Shown piece by piece: positions 22,681 to 37,230 of a stretch of DNA of 64,000 nt. The translations under genes and the position numbers were made by a program. The stretch lies in contig OX336397.1 in assembly GCA_946902985.2 (NCBI GenBank), forward strand, positions 152,761,890 to 152,825,889, given 5' to 3'. The notes below the pieces were generated by a model. The model had not been told where the DNA came from. It was given only the letters and a program-made list of their open reading frames with translations, and did no database searches. Source of the stretch: Meconema thalassinum (Eukaryota > Arthropoda > Insecta > Orthoptera > Tettigoniidae). Position 1 is the stretch's first letter, and every line of letters begins with the position of its first letter.

Positions 22681-25600
22681 TATTTTCTGCGCTCCCTATA
22701 TGACAGCCCTAGGGCCACCCCTGGGTAACGGGGTTAATAAGGGGAGGACATACATTATGGTGTTTGAAGCTATTTTCTGCGCCCCCTATATGACAGCCCT
22801 AGGGCCACCCCTGGGTAACGGGGTTAATAAGGGGTGGACATACATTATGGTGTTTGAAGCTATTTTCTGCGCTCCCTATATGACAGCCCTAGGGCCACCC
22901 CAGGGTAACGGGGTTAATAAGGGGTGGACATACATTATGGTGTTTGAAGCTATTTTCTGCGCTCCCTATATGACAGCCCTAGGGCCACCCCTGGGTAACG
23001 GGGTTAATAAGGGGAGGACATACATTATGGTGTTTGAAGCTATTTTCTGCGCTCCCTATATGACAGCCCTAGGGCCGCCCCTGGGTAACGGGGTTAATAA
23101 GGGTTGGACATACATTATGGTGTTTGAAGCTATTTTCTGCGCTCCCTATATGACAGCCCCAGGGCCACCCCAGGGTAACGGGGTTAATAAGGGGTGGACA
23201 TACATTATGGTGTTTGAAGCTATTTTCTGCGCTCCCTATATGACAGCCCCAGGGCCACCCCAGGGTAACGGGGTTAATAAGGGGTGGACATACATTATGG
23301 TGTTTGAAGCTATTTTCTGCGCTCCCTATATGACAGCCCTAGGGCCACCCCTGGGTGACGGGGTTAATAAGGGGAGGACATACATTATGGTGTTTGAAGC
23401 TATTTTCTGCGCTCCCTATATGACAGCCCCAGGGCCACCCCTGGGTAACGGGGTTAATAAGGGGTGGACATACATTATGGTGTTTGAAGCTATTTTCTGC
23501 GCTCCCTATATGACAGCCCTAGGGCCACCCCTGGGTAACGGGGTTAATAAGGGGTGGACACACATTATGGTGTTTGAAGCTATTTTCTGCGCTCCCTATA
23601 TGACAGCCCCAGGGCCACCCCAGGGTAACGGGGTTAATAAGGGGTGGACATACATTATGGTGTTTGAAGCTATTTTCTGCGCCCCCTATATGACAGCCCT
23701 AGGGCCACCCCTGGGTAACGGGGTTAATAAGGGGAGGACATACATTATAGTGTTTGAAGCTATTTTCTGCGCTCCCTATATGACAGCCCTAGGGCCACCC
23801 CTGGGTAACGGGGTTAATAAGGGGAGGACATACATTATGGTGTTTGAAGCTATTCTCTGCGCTCCCTATATGACAGCCCTAGGGCCACCCCTGGGTAACG
23901 GGGTTAATAAGGGGAGGACATACATTATAGTGTTTGAAGCTATTTTCTGCGCTCCCTATATGACAGCCCTAGGGCCACCCCTGGGTAACGGGGTTAATAA
24001 GGGTTGGACATACATTATGGTGTTTGAAGCTATTTTCTGCGCCCCTGTATGACAGCCCTAGGGCCACCCCTGGGTAACGGGGTTAATAAGGGGTGGACAT
24101 ACATTATGGTGTTTGAAGCTATTTTCTGCGCTCCCTATATGACAGCCCCAGGGCCACCCCTGGGTAACGGGGTTAATAAGGGGTGGACATACATTATGGT
24201 GTTTGAAGCTATTTTCTGCGCTCCCTATATGAAAGCCCTAGGGCCGCCCCTGGGAAACGGGGTTAATAAGGGGTGGACATACATTATATTGTTTGAAGCT
24301 ATTTTCTGCGCTCCCTATATGACAGCCCCAGGGCCACCCCTGGGTAACGGGGTTAATAAGGGGTGGACATACATTATGGTGTTTGAAGCTATTTTCTGCG
24401 CCCCCTATATGACAGCCCTAGGGCCACCCCTGGGTAACGGGGTTAATAAGGGGTGGACATACATTATATTGTTTGAAGCTATTTTCTGCATCCCTATATG
24501 ACAGCCCTAGGGCCACCCCTGGGTAACGGGGTTAATAAGGGGTGGACATACATTATGGTGTTTGAAGCTATTTTCTGCGCTCCCTATATGACAGCCCTAG
24601 GACCACCCCTGGGTAACGGGGTTAATAAGGGGTGGACATACATTATATTGTTTGAAGCTATTTTCTGCGCTCCCTATATGACAGCCCTAGGGCCACCCCT
24701 GGGTAACGGGGTTAATAAGGGGTGGACATACATTATGGTGTTTGAAGCTATTTTCTGCGCCCCCTATATGACAGCCCTAGGGCCACCCCTGGGTAACGGG
24801 GTTAATATGGGGTGGACATACATTATGGTGTTTGAAGCTATTTTCTGCGCTCCCTATATGACAGCCCCAGGGCCACCCCTGGGTAACGGGGTTAATAAGG
24901 GGTGGACATACATTATGGTGTTTGAAGCTATTTTCTGCGCTCCCTATATGACAGCCCCAGGGCCACCCCTGGGTAACGGGGTTAATAAGGGGTGGACATA
25001 CATTATGGTGTTTGAAGCTATTTTCTGCGCCCCCTATATGACAGCCCTAGGGCCACCCCTGGGTAACGGGGTTAATAAGGGGTGGACATACATTACTGTG
25101 TTTGAAGCTATTTTCTGCGCTCCCTATATGACAGCCCCATGCCCACCCCTGGGTAATTGGGTTAATAAGGGGTGGACATACATTATGGTGTTTGAAGCTA
25201 TTTTCTGCGCACCCTATATGACAGCCTTAGAGCCACCCCTGGGTAACGGGGTTAATAAGTGGTGGACATACATTATAGTGTTTGAAGCTATTTTCTGCGC
25301 CCCCTATATGACAGCCCTAGGGCCACCCCAGGGTAACGGGGTTAATAAGGGGTGGACATACATTATGGTGTTTGAAGCTATTTTCTGCGCTCCCTATATG
25401 ACAGCCCTAGGGCCACCCCTGGGTAACGGGGTTAATAAGGGGAGGACATACATTATGGTGTTTGAAGCTATTTTCTGCGCTCTCTATATGACAGCCCTAG
25501 GGCCACCCCTGGGTAACGGGGTTAATAAGGGGAGGACATACATTATGGTGTTTGAAGCTATTTTCTGCGCTCCCTATATGACAGTCCTAGGGCCACCCCT

Positions 25601-28600
25601 GGGTAACGGGGTTAATAAGGGGTGGACACACATTATGGTGTTTGAAGCTATTTTCTGCGCTCTCTATATGGCAGCCCTAGGGCCACCCCTGTGTAACGGG
25701 GTTAATAAGGGTTGGACATACATTATAGTGTTTGAAGCTATTTTCTGCGCTCCCTATATGACAGCCCTAGGGCCACCCCTGGGTAACGGGGTTAATAAGG
25801 GGAGGACATACATTATGGTGTTTGAAGCTATTTTCTGCGCTCTCTATATGACAGCCCTAGGGCCACCCCTGGGTAACGGGGTTAATAAGGGGTGGACATA
25901 CATTATGGTGTTTGAAGCTATTTTCTGCGCTCCCTATATGACAGCCCTAGGGCCAAACCTGGGTAACGTGGTTAATAAGGGGAGGACATACATTATGGTG
26001 TTTGAAGCTATTTTCTGCGCTCTCTATATGACAGTCCTAGGGCCACCCCTGGGTAACGGGGTTAATTAGGGGTGGACATACATTATAGTGTTTGAAGCTA
26101 TTTTCTGCGCCCCCTATATGACAGCCCTAGGGCCACCCCTGAGTAACGGGGTTAATAAGGGGTGGAAACACATTATGGTGTTTGAAGCTATTTTCTGCGC
26201 TCTCTATATGGCAGCCCTAGGGCCACCCCTGTGTAACGGGGTTAATAAGGGTTGGACATACATTATGGTGTTTGAAGCTATTCTCTGCGCTCCCTATATG
26301 ACAGCCCTAGGGCCGCCCCTGGGTAACGGGGTTAATAAGGGGTGGACATACATTATGGTGTTTGAAGCTATTTTCTGCGCTCCCTATATGACAGCCCTAG
26401 GGCCACCCCTGGGTAACGGGGTTAATAAGGGGAGGACATACATTATGGTGTTTGAAGCTATTTTCTGCGCTCCCTATATGACAGCCCTAGGGCCACCCCT
26501 GGGTAACGGGGTTAATAAGGGGAGGACATACATTATGGTGTTTGAAGCTATTTTCTGCGCTCCCTATATGACAGCCCTAGGGCCACCCCTGGGTAACGGG
26601 GTTAATAAGGGGTGGACATACATTATGGTGTTTGAAGCTATTTTCTGCGCCCCCTATATGACAGCCCTAGGGCCACCCCTGGGTAACGGGGTTAATAAGG
26701 GGTGGACATACATTATGGTGTTTGAAGCTATTTTCTGCGCTCCCTATATGACAGCCCTAGGGCCACCCCTGGGTAACGGGGTTAATAAGGGGAGGACATA
26801 CATTACTGTGTTTGAAGCTATTTTCTGCGCTCCCTATATGACAGCCCTAGGGCCACCCCTGGGTAACGGGGATAATAAGGGGTGGACATACATTATGGTG
26901 TTTGAAGCTATTTTCTGCGCCCCTTATATGGCAGCCCTAGGGCCACCCCAGGGTAACGGGGTTAATAAGGGGTGGACATACATTATGGTGTTTGAAGCTA
27001 TTTTCTGCGCTCCCTATATGACAGCCCTAGGGCCACCCCTGGGTAACGGGGTTAATAAGGGGTGGACATACATTATGGTGTTTGAAGCTATTTTCTGCGC
27101 TCCCTATATGACAGCCCTAGGGCCACCCCTGGGTAACGGGGTTAATAAGGGGTGGACATACATTATGGTGTTTGAAGCTACTTTCTGCGCCCCATATATG
27201 ACAGCCCTAGGGCCACCCCTGAGTAACGGGGTTAATAAGGGGTGGACATACATTATGGTGTTTGAAGCTATTTTCTGCGCTCCCTATATGACAGCCCTAG
27301 GGCCACCCCTGGGTAACGGGGTTAATAAGGGGTGGACATACATTACTGTGTTTGAAGCTATTTTCTGCGCTCCCTATATGACAGCCCTAGGGCCACCCCT
27401 GGGTAACGGGGTTAATAAGGGGTGGACATACATTATGGTGTTTGAAGCTATTTTCTGCGCCCCCTATATGACAGCCCTAGGGCCACCCCAGGGTGACGGG
27501 GTTAATAAGGGGTGGACATACATTATAGTGTTTGAAGCTATTTTCTGCGCTCCCTATATGACAGCCCTAGGACCACCCCTGGGTAACGGGGTTAATAAGG
27601 CGTGGACATACATTATGGTGTTTGAAGCTATTTTCTGCGCTCCCTATATGACAGCCCTAGGGCCACCCCTGGGTAACGGGATTAATAAGGGGTGGACATA
27701 CATTATGGTGTTTGAAGCTATTTTCTGCGCTCCCTATATGACAGACCTAGGGCCACCCCAGGGTAACGGGGTTAATAAGGGGTGGACATACATTATGGTG
27801 TTTGAAGCTATTTTCTGCGCCCCCTATATGACAGCCCCAGGGCCACCCCAGGGTAACGGGGTTAATAAGGGGAGGACATACATTATGGTGTTTGAAGCTA
27901 TTTTCTGCGCTCCCTATAATACAGCCCTAGGGCCACCCCTGGGTAACGGGATAAATAAGGGGTGGACATACATTATGGTGTTTGAAGCTATTTTCTGCGC
28001 TCCCTATATGACAGCCCTAGGGCCACCCCTGGGTAACGGGATTAATAAGGGGTGGACATACATTATGGTGTTTGAAGCTATTTTCTGCGCTCCCTATATG
28101 ACAGCCCTAGGGCCACCCCTGGGTAACGGGGTTAATAAGGGGTGGACATACATTATGGTGTTTGAAGCTATTTTCTGCGCCCCCTGTATGACAGCCCCAG
28201 GGCCACCCCTGGGTAACGGGGTTAATAAGGGGTGGACATACATTATGGTGTTTGAAGCTATTTTCTGCGCTCCCTATATGACAGCCCCAGGGCCACCCCT
28301 GGGTAACGGGGTTAATAAGGGGTGGGCATACATTATGGTGTTTGAAGCTATTTTCTGCGCCCCCTATATGACAACCCTAGGGCCGCCCCTGGGTGACGGG
28401 GTTAATAAGGGGAGGACATACATTATGGTGTTTGAAGCTATTTTCTGCGCTCCCTATATGACAGCCCTAGGGCCACCCCTGGGTAACGGGGTTAATAAGG
28501 GGAGGACATACATTATGGTGTTTGAAGCTATTTTCTGCGCTCCCTATATGACAGCCCTAGGGCCACCCCTGGGTAACGGGGTTAATAAGGGGAGGACATA

Positions 28601-28817
28601 CATTATATTGTTTGAAGCTATTTTCTGCGCCCCCTATATGACAGCCCTAGGGCCGCCCCTGGGTAACGGGGTTAATAAGGGGTGGACATACATTATGGTG
28701 TTTGAAGCTATTTTCTGCGCTCCCTATATGACAGCCCTAGGGCCACCCCTGGGTAACGGGGTTAATAAGGGGTGGACATACATTATGGTGTTTGAAGTTA
28801 TTTTCTGCGCCCCCTAT
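20900..28817 (+). repeat. HOR-C, copy 1 (about 7.9 kb)
   Basis: This opens at the ATTATGCTG monomer (20,953), whose counterpart is at 28,871, and overlaps HOR-B copy 2. It includes one-base deletions at about 24,043 (GCCCCTGTATG) and 24,489 (CTGCATCCC), a monomer with GTTAATATGG at 24,801, a CCCCATGCCC monomer at about 25,135 with AATTGG just after it, and an AATTAG change at 26,067-26,069. All of these have partners in the next unit. Left and right edges are estimated from where the marker order stops matching, to about one monomer. Confidence 0.75.
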
Positions 28818-31800
28818 ATGACAGCCCTAGGGCCACCCCTGGGTAACGGGGTTAATAAGGGGTGGACATACATTATGCTGTTTGAAGCTATTTTCTGCGC
28901 TCCCTATATAACAGCCCTAGGGCCACCCCTGGGTAACGGGGTTAATAAGGGGTGGACATACATTATGGTGTTTGAAGCTATTTTCTGCGCTCCCTATATG
29001 ACAGCCCTAGGGCCACCCCTGGGTAACGGGGTTAATAAGGGGTGGACATACATTATGGTGTTTGAAGCTATTTTCTGCGCTCCCTATATGACAGCCCTAG
29101 GGCCACCCCCGGGGTAACGGGGTTAATAAGGGTTGGACATACATTATGGTGTTTGAAGCTATTTTCTGCGCTCCCTATATGACAGCCCTAGGGCCACCCC
29201 TGGGTAACGGGGTTAATAAGGGGTGGACATACATTATGGTGTTTGAAGCTATTTTCTGCGCCCCCCATATGACAATCCTAGGGCCACCCCTGGGTAACGG
29301 GGTTAATAAGGGGTGGACATACATTATGGTGTTTGAAGCTATTTTCTGCGCCCCCTATATGACAGCCCTAGGGCCACCCCTGGGTAACGGGGTTAATAAG
29401 GGGTGGACATACATTATGGTGTTTGAAGCTATTTTCTGCGCTCCCTATATGACAGCCCTAGGGCCACCCCTGGGTAACGGGGTTAATAAGGGGTGGACAT
29501 ACATTATGGTGTTTGAAGCTATTTTCTGCGCTCCCTATATGACAGCCCTAGGGCCGCCCCTGGGTAACGGGGTTAATAAGGGGTGGACATACATTATGGT
29601 GTTTGAAGCTATTTTCTGCGCTCCCTATATGACAGCCCTAGGGCCACCCCTGGGTAACGTGGTTAATAAGGGGAGGACATACATTATGGTGTTTGAAGCT
29701 ATTTTCTGCGCCCCCTATATGACAGCCCTAGGGCCACCCCTGGGTAACGGGGTTAATAAGGGGTGGACATACATTATGGTGTTTGAAGCTATTTTCTGCG
29801 CTCCCTATATGACAGCCCTAGGGCCACCCCCGGGTAACGGGGTTAATAAGGGGAGGACATACATTATGGTGTTTGAAGCTATTTTCTGCGCCCCCCATAT
29901 GACAGCCCTAGGGCCACCCCTGGGTAACGGGGTTAATAAGAGGTGGACATACATTATAGTGTTTGAAGCTATTTTCTGCGCCCCCTATATGACAGCCCCA
30001 GGGCCGCCCCAGGGTAACGGGGTTAATAAGGGGTGGACATACATTATGGTGTTTGAAGCTATTTTCTGCGCCCCCTATATGACAGCCCTAGGGCCGCCCC
30101 AGGGTAACGGGGTTAATAAGGGGTGGACATACATTATAGTGTTTGAAGCTATTTTCTGCGCTCCCTATATGACAGCCCTAGGGCCACCCCAGGGTAACGG
30201 GGTTAATAAGGGGAGGACATACATTATGGTGTTTGAAGCTATTTTCTGCGCCCCCTATATGACAGCCCTAGGGCCGCCCCAGGGTAACGGGGTTAATAAG
30301 GGGTGGACATACATTATAGTGTTTGAAGCTATTTTCTGCGCTCCCTATATGACAGCCCTAGGGCCACCCCTGGGTAACGGGGTTAATAAGGGGAGGGCAT
30401 ACATTATGGTGTTTGAAGCTATTTTCTGCGCTCCCTATATGACAGCCCTAGGGCCACCCCAGGGTAACGGGGTTAATAAGGGGAGGACATACATTATGGT
30501 GTTTGAAGCTATTTTCTGCGCCCCCTATATGACAGCCCTAGGGCCACCCCAGGGTAACGGGGTTAATAAGGGGAGGACATACATTATGGTGTTTGAAGCT
30601 ATTTTCTGCGCCCCCTATATGACAGCCCTAGGGCCACCCCTGGGTAACGGGGTTAATAAGGGGTGGACATACATTATGGTGTTTGAAGCTATTTTCTGCG
30701 CTCCCTATATGACAGCCCTAGGGCCACCCCTGGGTAACGGGGTTAATAAGGGGAGGACATACATTATGGTGTTTGAAGCTATTTTCTGCGCCCCCTATAT
30801 GACAGCCCTAGGGCCACCCCTGGGTAACGGGGTTAATAAGGGGTGGACATACATTATGGTGTTTGAAGCTATTTTCTGCGCTCCCTATATGACAGCCCTA
30901 GGGCCACCCCAGGGTAACGGGGTTAATAAGGGGTGGACATACATTATGGTGTTTGAAGCTATTTTCTGCGCTCCCTATATGACAGCCCTAGGGCCACCCC
31001 TGGGTAACGGGGTTAATAAGGGGAGGACATACATTATGGTGTTTGAAGCTATTTTCTTCGCCCCCTATATGACAGCCCTAGGGCCACCCCTGGGTAACGG
31101 GGTTAATAAGGGGTGGACATACATTATGGTGTTTGAAGCTATTTTCTGCGCTCCCTATATGACAGCCCTAGGGCCACCCCAGGGTAACGGGGTTAATAAG
31201 GGGTGGACATACATTATGGTGTTTGAAGCTATTTTCTGCGCTACCTATATGACAGCCCTAAGGCCACCCCTGGGTAACGGGGTTAATAAGGGGAGGACAT
31301 ACATTATGGTGTTTGAAGCTATTTTCTGCGCCCCCTATATGACAGCCCTAGGGCCACCCCTGGGTAACGGGGTTAATAAGGGGTGGACATACATTATGGT
31401 GTTTGAAGCTATTTTCTGCGCTCCCTATATGACAGCCCTAGGGCCGCCCCTGGGTAACGGGGTTAATAAGGGTTGGACATACATTATGGTGTTTGAAGCT
31501 ATTTTCTGCGCTCCCTATATGACAGCCCCAGGGCCACCCCAGGGTAACGGGGTTAATAAGGGGTGGACATACATTATGGTGTTTGAAGCTATTTTCTGCG
31601 CTCCCTATATGACAGCCCCAGGGCCACCCCAGGGTAACGGGGTTAATAAGGGGTGGACATACATTATGGTGTTTGAAGCTATTTTCTGCGCTCCCTATAT
31701 GACAGCCCTAGGGCCACCCCTGGGTGACGGGGTTAATAAGGGGAGGACATACATTATGGTGTTTGAAGCTATTTTCTGCGCTCCCTATATGACAGCCCCA

Positions 31801-34800
31801 GGGCCACCCCTGGGTAACGGGGTTAATAAGGGGTGGACATACATTATGGTGTTTGAAGCTATTTTCTGCGCTCCCTATATGACAGCCCTAGGGCCACCCC
31901 TGGGTAACGGGGTTAATAAGGGGTGGACACACATTATGGTGTTTGAAGCTATTTTCTGCGCTCCCTATATGACAGCCCCAGGGCCACCCCAGGGTAACGG
32001 GGTTAATAAGGGGTGGACATACATTATGGTGTTTGAAGCTATTTTCTGCGCCCCCTATATGACAGCCCTAGGGCCACCCCTGGGTAACGGGGTTAATAAG
32101 GGGAGGACATACATTATAGTGTTTGAAGCTATTTTCTGCGCTCCCTATATGACAGCCCTAGGGCCACCCCTGGGTAACGGGGTTAATAAGGGGAGGACAT
32201 ACATTATGGTGTTTGAAGCTATTCTCTGCGCTCCCTATATGACAGCCCTAGGGCCACCCCTGGGTAACGGGGTTAATAAGGGGAGGACATACATTATAGT
32301 GTTTGAAGCTATTTTCTGCGCTCCCTATATGACAGCCCTAGGGCCACCCCTGGGTAACGGGGTTAATAAGGGTTGGACATACATTATGGTGTTTGAAGCT
32401 ATTTTCTGCGCCCCTGTATGACAGCCCTAGGGCCACCCCTGGGTAACGGGGTTAATAAGGGGTGGACATACATTATGGTGTTTGAAGCTATTTTCTGCGC
32501 TCCCTATATGACAGCCCCAGGGCCACCCCTGGGTAACGGGGTTAATAAGGGGTGGACATACATTATGGTGTTTGAAGCTATTTTCTGCGCTCCCTATATG
32601 AAAGCCCTAGGGCCGCCCCTGGGAAACGGGGTTAATAAGGGGTGGACATACATTATATTGTTTGAAGCTATTTTCTGCGCTCCCTATATGACAGCCCCAG
32701 GGCCACCCCTGGGTAACGGGGTTAATAAGGGGTGGACATACATTATGGTGTTTGAAGCTATTTTCTGCGCCCCCTATATGACAGCCCTAGGGCCACCCCT
32801 GGGTAACGGGGTTAATAAGGGGTGGACATACATTATATTGTTTGAAGCTATTTTCTGCATCCCTATATGACAGCCCTAGGGCCACCCCTGGGTAACGGGG
32901 TTAATAAGGGGTGGACATACATTATGGTGTTTGAAGCTATTTTCTGCGCTCCCTATATGACAGCCCTAGGACCACCCCTGGGTAACGGGGTTAATAAGGG
33001 GTGGACATACATTATATTGTTTGAAGCTATTTTCTGCGCTCCCTATATGACAGCCCTAGGGCCACCCCTGGGTAACGGGGTTAATAAGGGGTGGACATAC
33101 ATTATGGTGTTTGAAGCTATTTTCTGCGCCCCCTATATGACAGCCCTAGGGCCACCCCTGGGTAACGGGGTTAATATGGGGTGGACATACATTATGGTGT
33201 TTGAAGCTATTTTCTGCGCTCCCTATATGACAGCCCCAGGGCCACCCCTGGGTAACGGGGTTAATAAGGGATGGACATACATTATGGTGTTTGAAGCTAT
33301 TTTCTGCGCTCCCTATATGACAGCCCCAGGGCCACCCCTGGGTAACGGGGTTAATAAGGGGTGGACATACATTATGGTGTTTGAAGCTATTTTCTGCGCC
33401 CCCTATATGACAGCCCTAGGGCCACCCCTGGGTAACGGGGTTAATAAGGGGTGGACATACATTACTGTGTTTGAAGCTATTTTCTGCGCTCCCTATATGA
33501 CAGCCCCATGGCCACCCCTGGGTAATTGGGTTAATAAGGGGTGGACATACATTATGGTGTTTGAAGCTATTTTCTGCGCACCCTATATGACAGCCCTAGA
33601 GCCACCCCTGGGTAACGGGGTTAATAAGTGGTGGACATACATTATAGTGTTTGAAGCTATTTTCTGCGCCCCCTATATGACAGCCCTAGGGCCACCCCAG
33701 GGTAACGGGGTTAATAAGGGGTGGACATACATTATGGTGTTTGAAGCTATTTTCTGCGCTCCCTATATGACAGCCCTAGGGCCACCCCTGGGTAACGGGG
33801 TTAATAAGGGGAGGACATACATTATGGTGTTTGAAGCTATTTTCTGCGCTCTCTATATGACAGCCCTAGGGCCACCCCTGGGTAACGGGGTTAATAAGGG
33901 GAGGACATACATTATGGTGTTTGAAGCTATTTTCTGCGCTCCCTATATGACAGTCCTAGGGCCACCCCTGGGTAACGGGGTTAATAAGGGGTGGACACAC
34001 ATTATGGTGTTTGAAGCTATTTTCTGCGCTCTCTATATGGCAGCCCTAGGGCCACCCCTGTGTAACGGGGTTAATAAGGGTTGGACATACATTATAGTGT
34101 TTGAAGCTATTTTCTGCGCTCCCTATATGACAGCCCTAGGGCCACCCCTGGGTAACGGGGTTAATAAGGGGAGGACATACATTATGGTGTTTGAAGCTAT
34201 TTTCTGCGCTCTCTATATGACAGCCCTAGGGCCACCCCTGGGTAACGGGGTTAATAAGGGGTGGACATACATTATGGTGTTTGAAGCTATTTTCTGCGCT
34301 CCCTATATGACAGCCCTAGGGCCAAACCTGGGTAACGTGGTTAATAAGGGGAGGACATACATTATGGTGTTTGAAGCTATTTTCTGCGCTCTCTATATGA
34401 CAGTCCTAGGGCCACCCCTGGGTAACGGGGTTAATTAGGGGTGGACATACATTATAGTGTTTGAAGCTATTTTCTGCGCCCCCTATATGACAGCCCTAGG
34501 GCCACCCCTGAGTAACGGGGTTAATAAGGGGTGGAAACACATTATGGTGTTTGAAGCTATTTTCTGCGCTCTCTATATGGCAGCCCTAGGGCCACCCCTG
34601 TGTAACGGGGTTAATAAGGGTTGGACATACATTATGGTGTTTGAAGCTATTCTCTGCGCTCCCTATATGACAGCCCTAGGGCCGCCCCTGGGTAACGGGG
34701 TTAATAAGGGGTGGACATACATTATGGTGTTTGAAGCTATTTTCTGCGCTCCCTATATGACAGCCCTAGGGCCACCCCTGGGTAACGGGGTTAATAAGGG

Positions 34801-37230
34801 GAGGACATACATTATGGTGTTTGAAGCTATTTTCTGCGCTCCCTATATGACAGCCCTAGGGCCACCCCTGGGTAACGGGGTTAATAAGGAGAGGACATAC
34901 ATTATGGTGTTTGAAGCTATTTTCTGCGCTCCCTATATGACAGCCCTAGGGCCACCCCTGGGTAACGGGGTTAATAAGGGGTGGACATACATTATGGTGT
35001 TTGAAGCTATTTTCTGCGCCCCCTATATGACAGCCCTAGGGCCACCCCTGGGTAACGGGGTTAATAAGGGGTGGACATACATTATGGTGTTTGAAGCTAT
35101 TTTCTGCGCTCCCTATATGACAGCCCTAGGGCCACCCCTGGGTAACGGGGTTAATAAGGGGAGGACATACATTACTGTGTTTGAAGCTATTTTCTGCGCT
35201 CCCTATATGACAGCCCTAGGGCCACCCCTGGGTAACGGGGATAATAAGGGGTGGACATACATTATGGTGTTTGAAGCTATTTTCTGCGCCCCTTATATGG
35301 CAGCCCTAGGGCCACCCCAGGGTAACGGGGTTAATAAGGGGTGGACATACATTATGGTGTTTGAAGCTATTTTCTGCGCTCCCTATATGACAGCCCTAGG
35401 GCCACCCCTGGGTAACGGGGTTAATAAGGGGTGGACATACATTATGGTGTTTGAAGCTATTTTCTGCGCTCCCTATATGACAGCCCTAGGGCCACCCCTG
35501 GGTAACGGGGTTAATAAGGGGTGGACATACATTATGGTGTTTGAAGCTACTTTCTGCGCCCCATATATGACAGCCCTAGGGCCACCCCTGAGTAACGGGG
35601 TTAATAAGGGGTGGACATACATTATGGTGTTTGAAGCTATTTTCTGCGCTCCCTATATGACAGCCCTAGGGCCACCCCTGGGTAACGGGGTTAATAAGGG
35701 GTGGACATACATTACTGTGTTTGAAGCTATTTTCTGCGCTCCCTATATGACAGCCCTAGGGCCACCCCTGGGTAACGGGGTTAATAAGGGGTGGACATAC
35801 ATTATGGTGTTTGAAGCTATTTTCTGCGCCCCCTATATGACAGCCCTAGGGCCACCCCAGGGTGACGGGGTTAATAAGGGGTGGACATACATTATAGTGT
35901 TTGAAGCTATTTTCTGCGCTCCCTATATGACAGCCCTAGGACCACCCCTGGGTAACGGGGTTAATAAGGGGTGGACATACATTATGGTGTTTGAAGCTAT
36001 TTTCTGCGCTCCCTATATGACAGCCCTAGGGCCACCCCTGGGTAACGGGATTAATAAGGGGTGGACATACATTATGGTGTTTGAAGCTATTTTCTGCGCT
36101 CCCTATATGACAGACCTAGGGCCACCCCAGGGTAACGGGGTTAATAAGGGGTGGACATACATTATGGTGTTTGAAGCTATTTTCTGCGCCCCCTATATGA
36201 CAGCCCCAGGGCCACCCCAGGGTAACGGGGTTAATAAGGGGAGGACATACATTATGGTGTTTGAAGCTATTTTCTGCGCTCCCTATATGACAGCCCTAGG
36301 GCCACCCCTGGGTAACGGGATAAATAAGGGGTGGACATACATTATGGTGTTTGAAGCTATTTTCTGCGCTCCCTATATGACAGCCCTAGGGCCACCCCTG
36401 GGTAACGGGATTAATAAGGGGTGGACATACATTATGGTGTTTGAAGCTATTTTCTGCGCTCCCTATATGACAGCCCTAGGGCCACCCCTGGGTAACGGGG
36501 TTAATAAGGGGTGGACATACATTATGGTGTTTGAAGCTATTTTCTGCGCCCCCTGTATGACAGCCCCAGGGCCACCCCTGGGTAACGGGGTTAATAAGGG
36601 GTGGACATACATTATGGTGTTTGAAGCTATTTTCTGCGCTCCCTATATGACAGCCCCAGGGCCACCCCTGGGTAACGGGGTTAATAAGGGGTGGGCATAC
36701 ATTATGGTGTTTGAAGCTATTTTCTGCGCCCCCTATATGACAACCCTAGGGCCGCCCCTGGGTGACGGGGTTAATAAGGGGAGGACATACATTATGGTGT
36801 TTGAAGCTATTTTCTGCGCTCCCTATATGACAGCCCTAGGGCCACCCCTGGGTAACGGGGTTAATAAGGGGAGGACATACATTATGGTGTTTGAAGCTAT
36901 TTTCTGCGCTCCCTATATGACAGCCCTAGGGCCACCCCTGGGTAACGGGGTTAATAAGGGGAGGACATACATTATATTGTTTGAAGCTATTTTCTGCGCT
37001 CCCTATATGACAGCCCTAGGGCCGCCCCTGGGTAACGGGGTTAATAAGGGGTGGACATACATTATGGTGTTTGAAGCTATTTTCTGCGCTCCCTATATGA
37101 CAGCCCTAGGGCCACCCCTGGGTAACGGGGTTAATAAGGGGTGGACATACATTATGGTGTTTGAAGTTATTTTCTGCGCCCCCTATATGACAGCCCTAGG
37201 GCCACCCCTGGGTAACGGGGTTAATAAGGG
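28818..37230 (+). repeat. HOR-C, copy 2 (about 8.4 kb)
   Basis: The offset from copy 1 is 8,009 bp at the AAGAGGTGG (21,932 and 29,941) and GGAGGGCAT monomers. It becomes exactly 8,369 bp from about 31,440 on, because four monomers are added around 31,080-31,440. The 8,369-bp offset holds for the deletions at 32,411 and 32,858, GTTAATATGG (33,170) and the AATTAG stop (34,436-34,438). 8,369 is 93 monomers minus one, the net of two one-base deletions and one insertion. The copies differ at scattered single bases, such as CATGCCC against CATGGCC near 25,140 and 33,509. Matching ends near 37,229. Confidence 0.8.
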
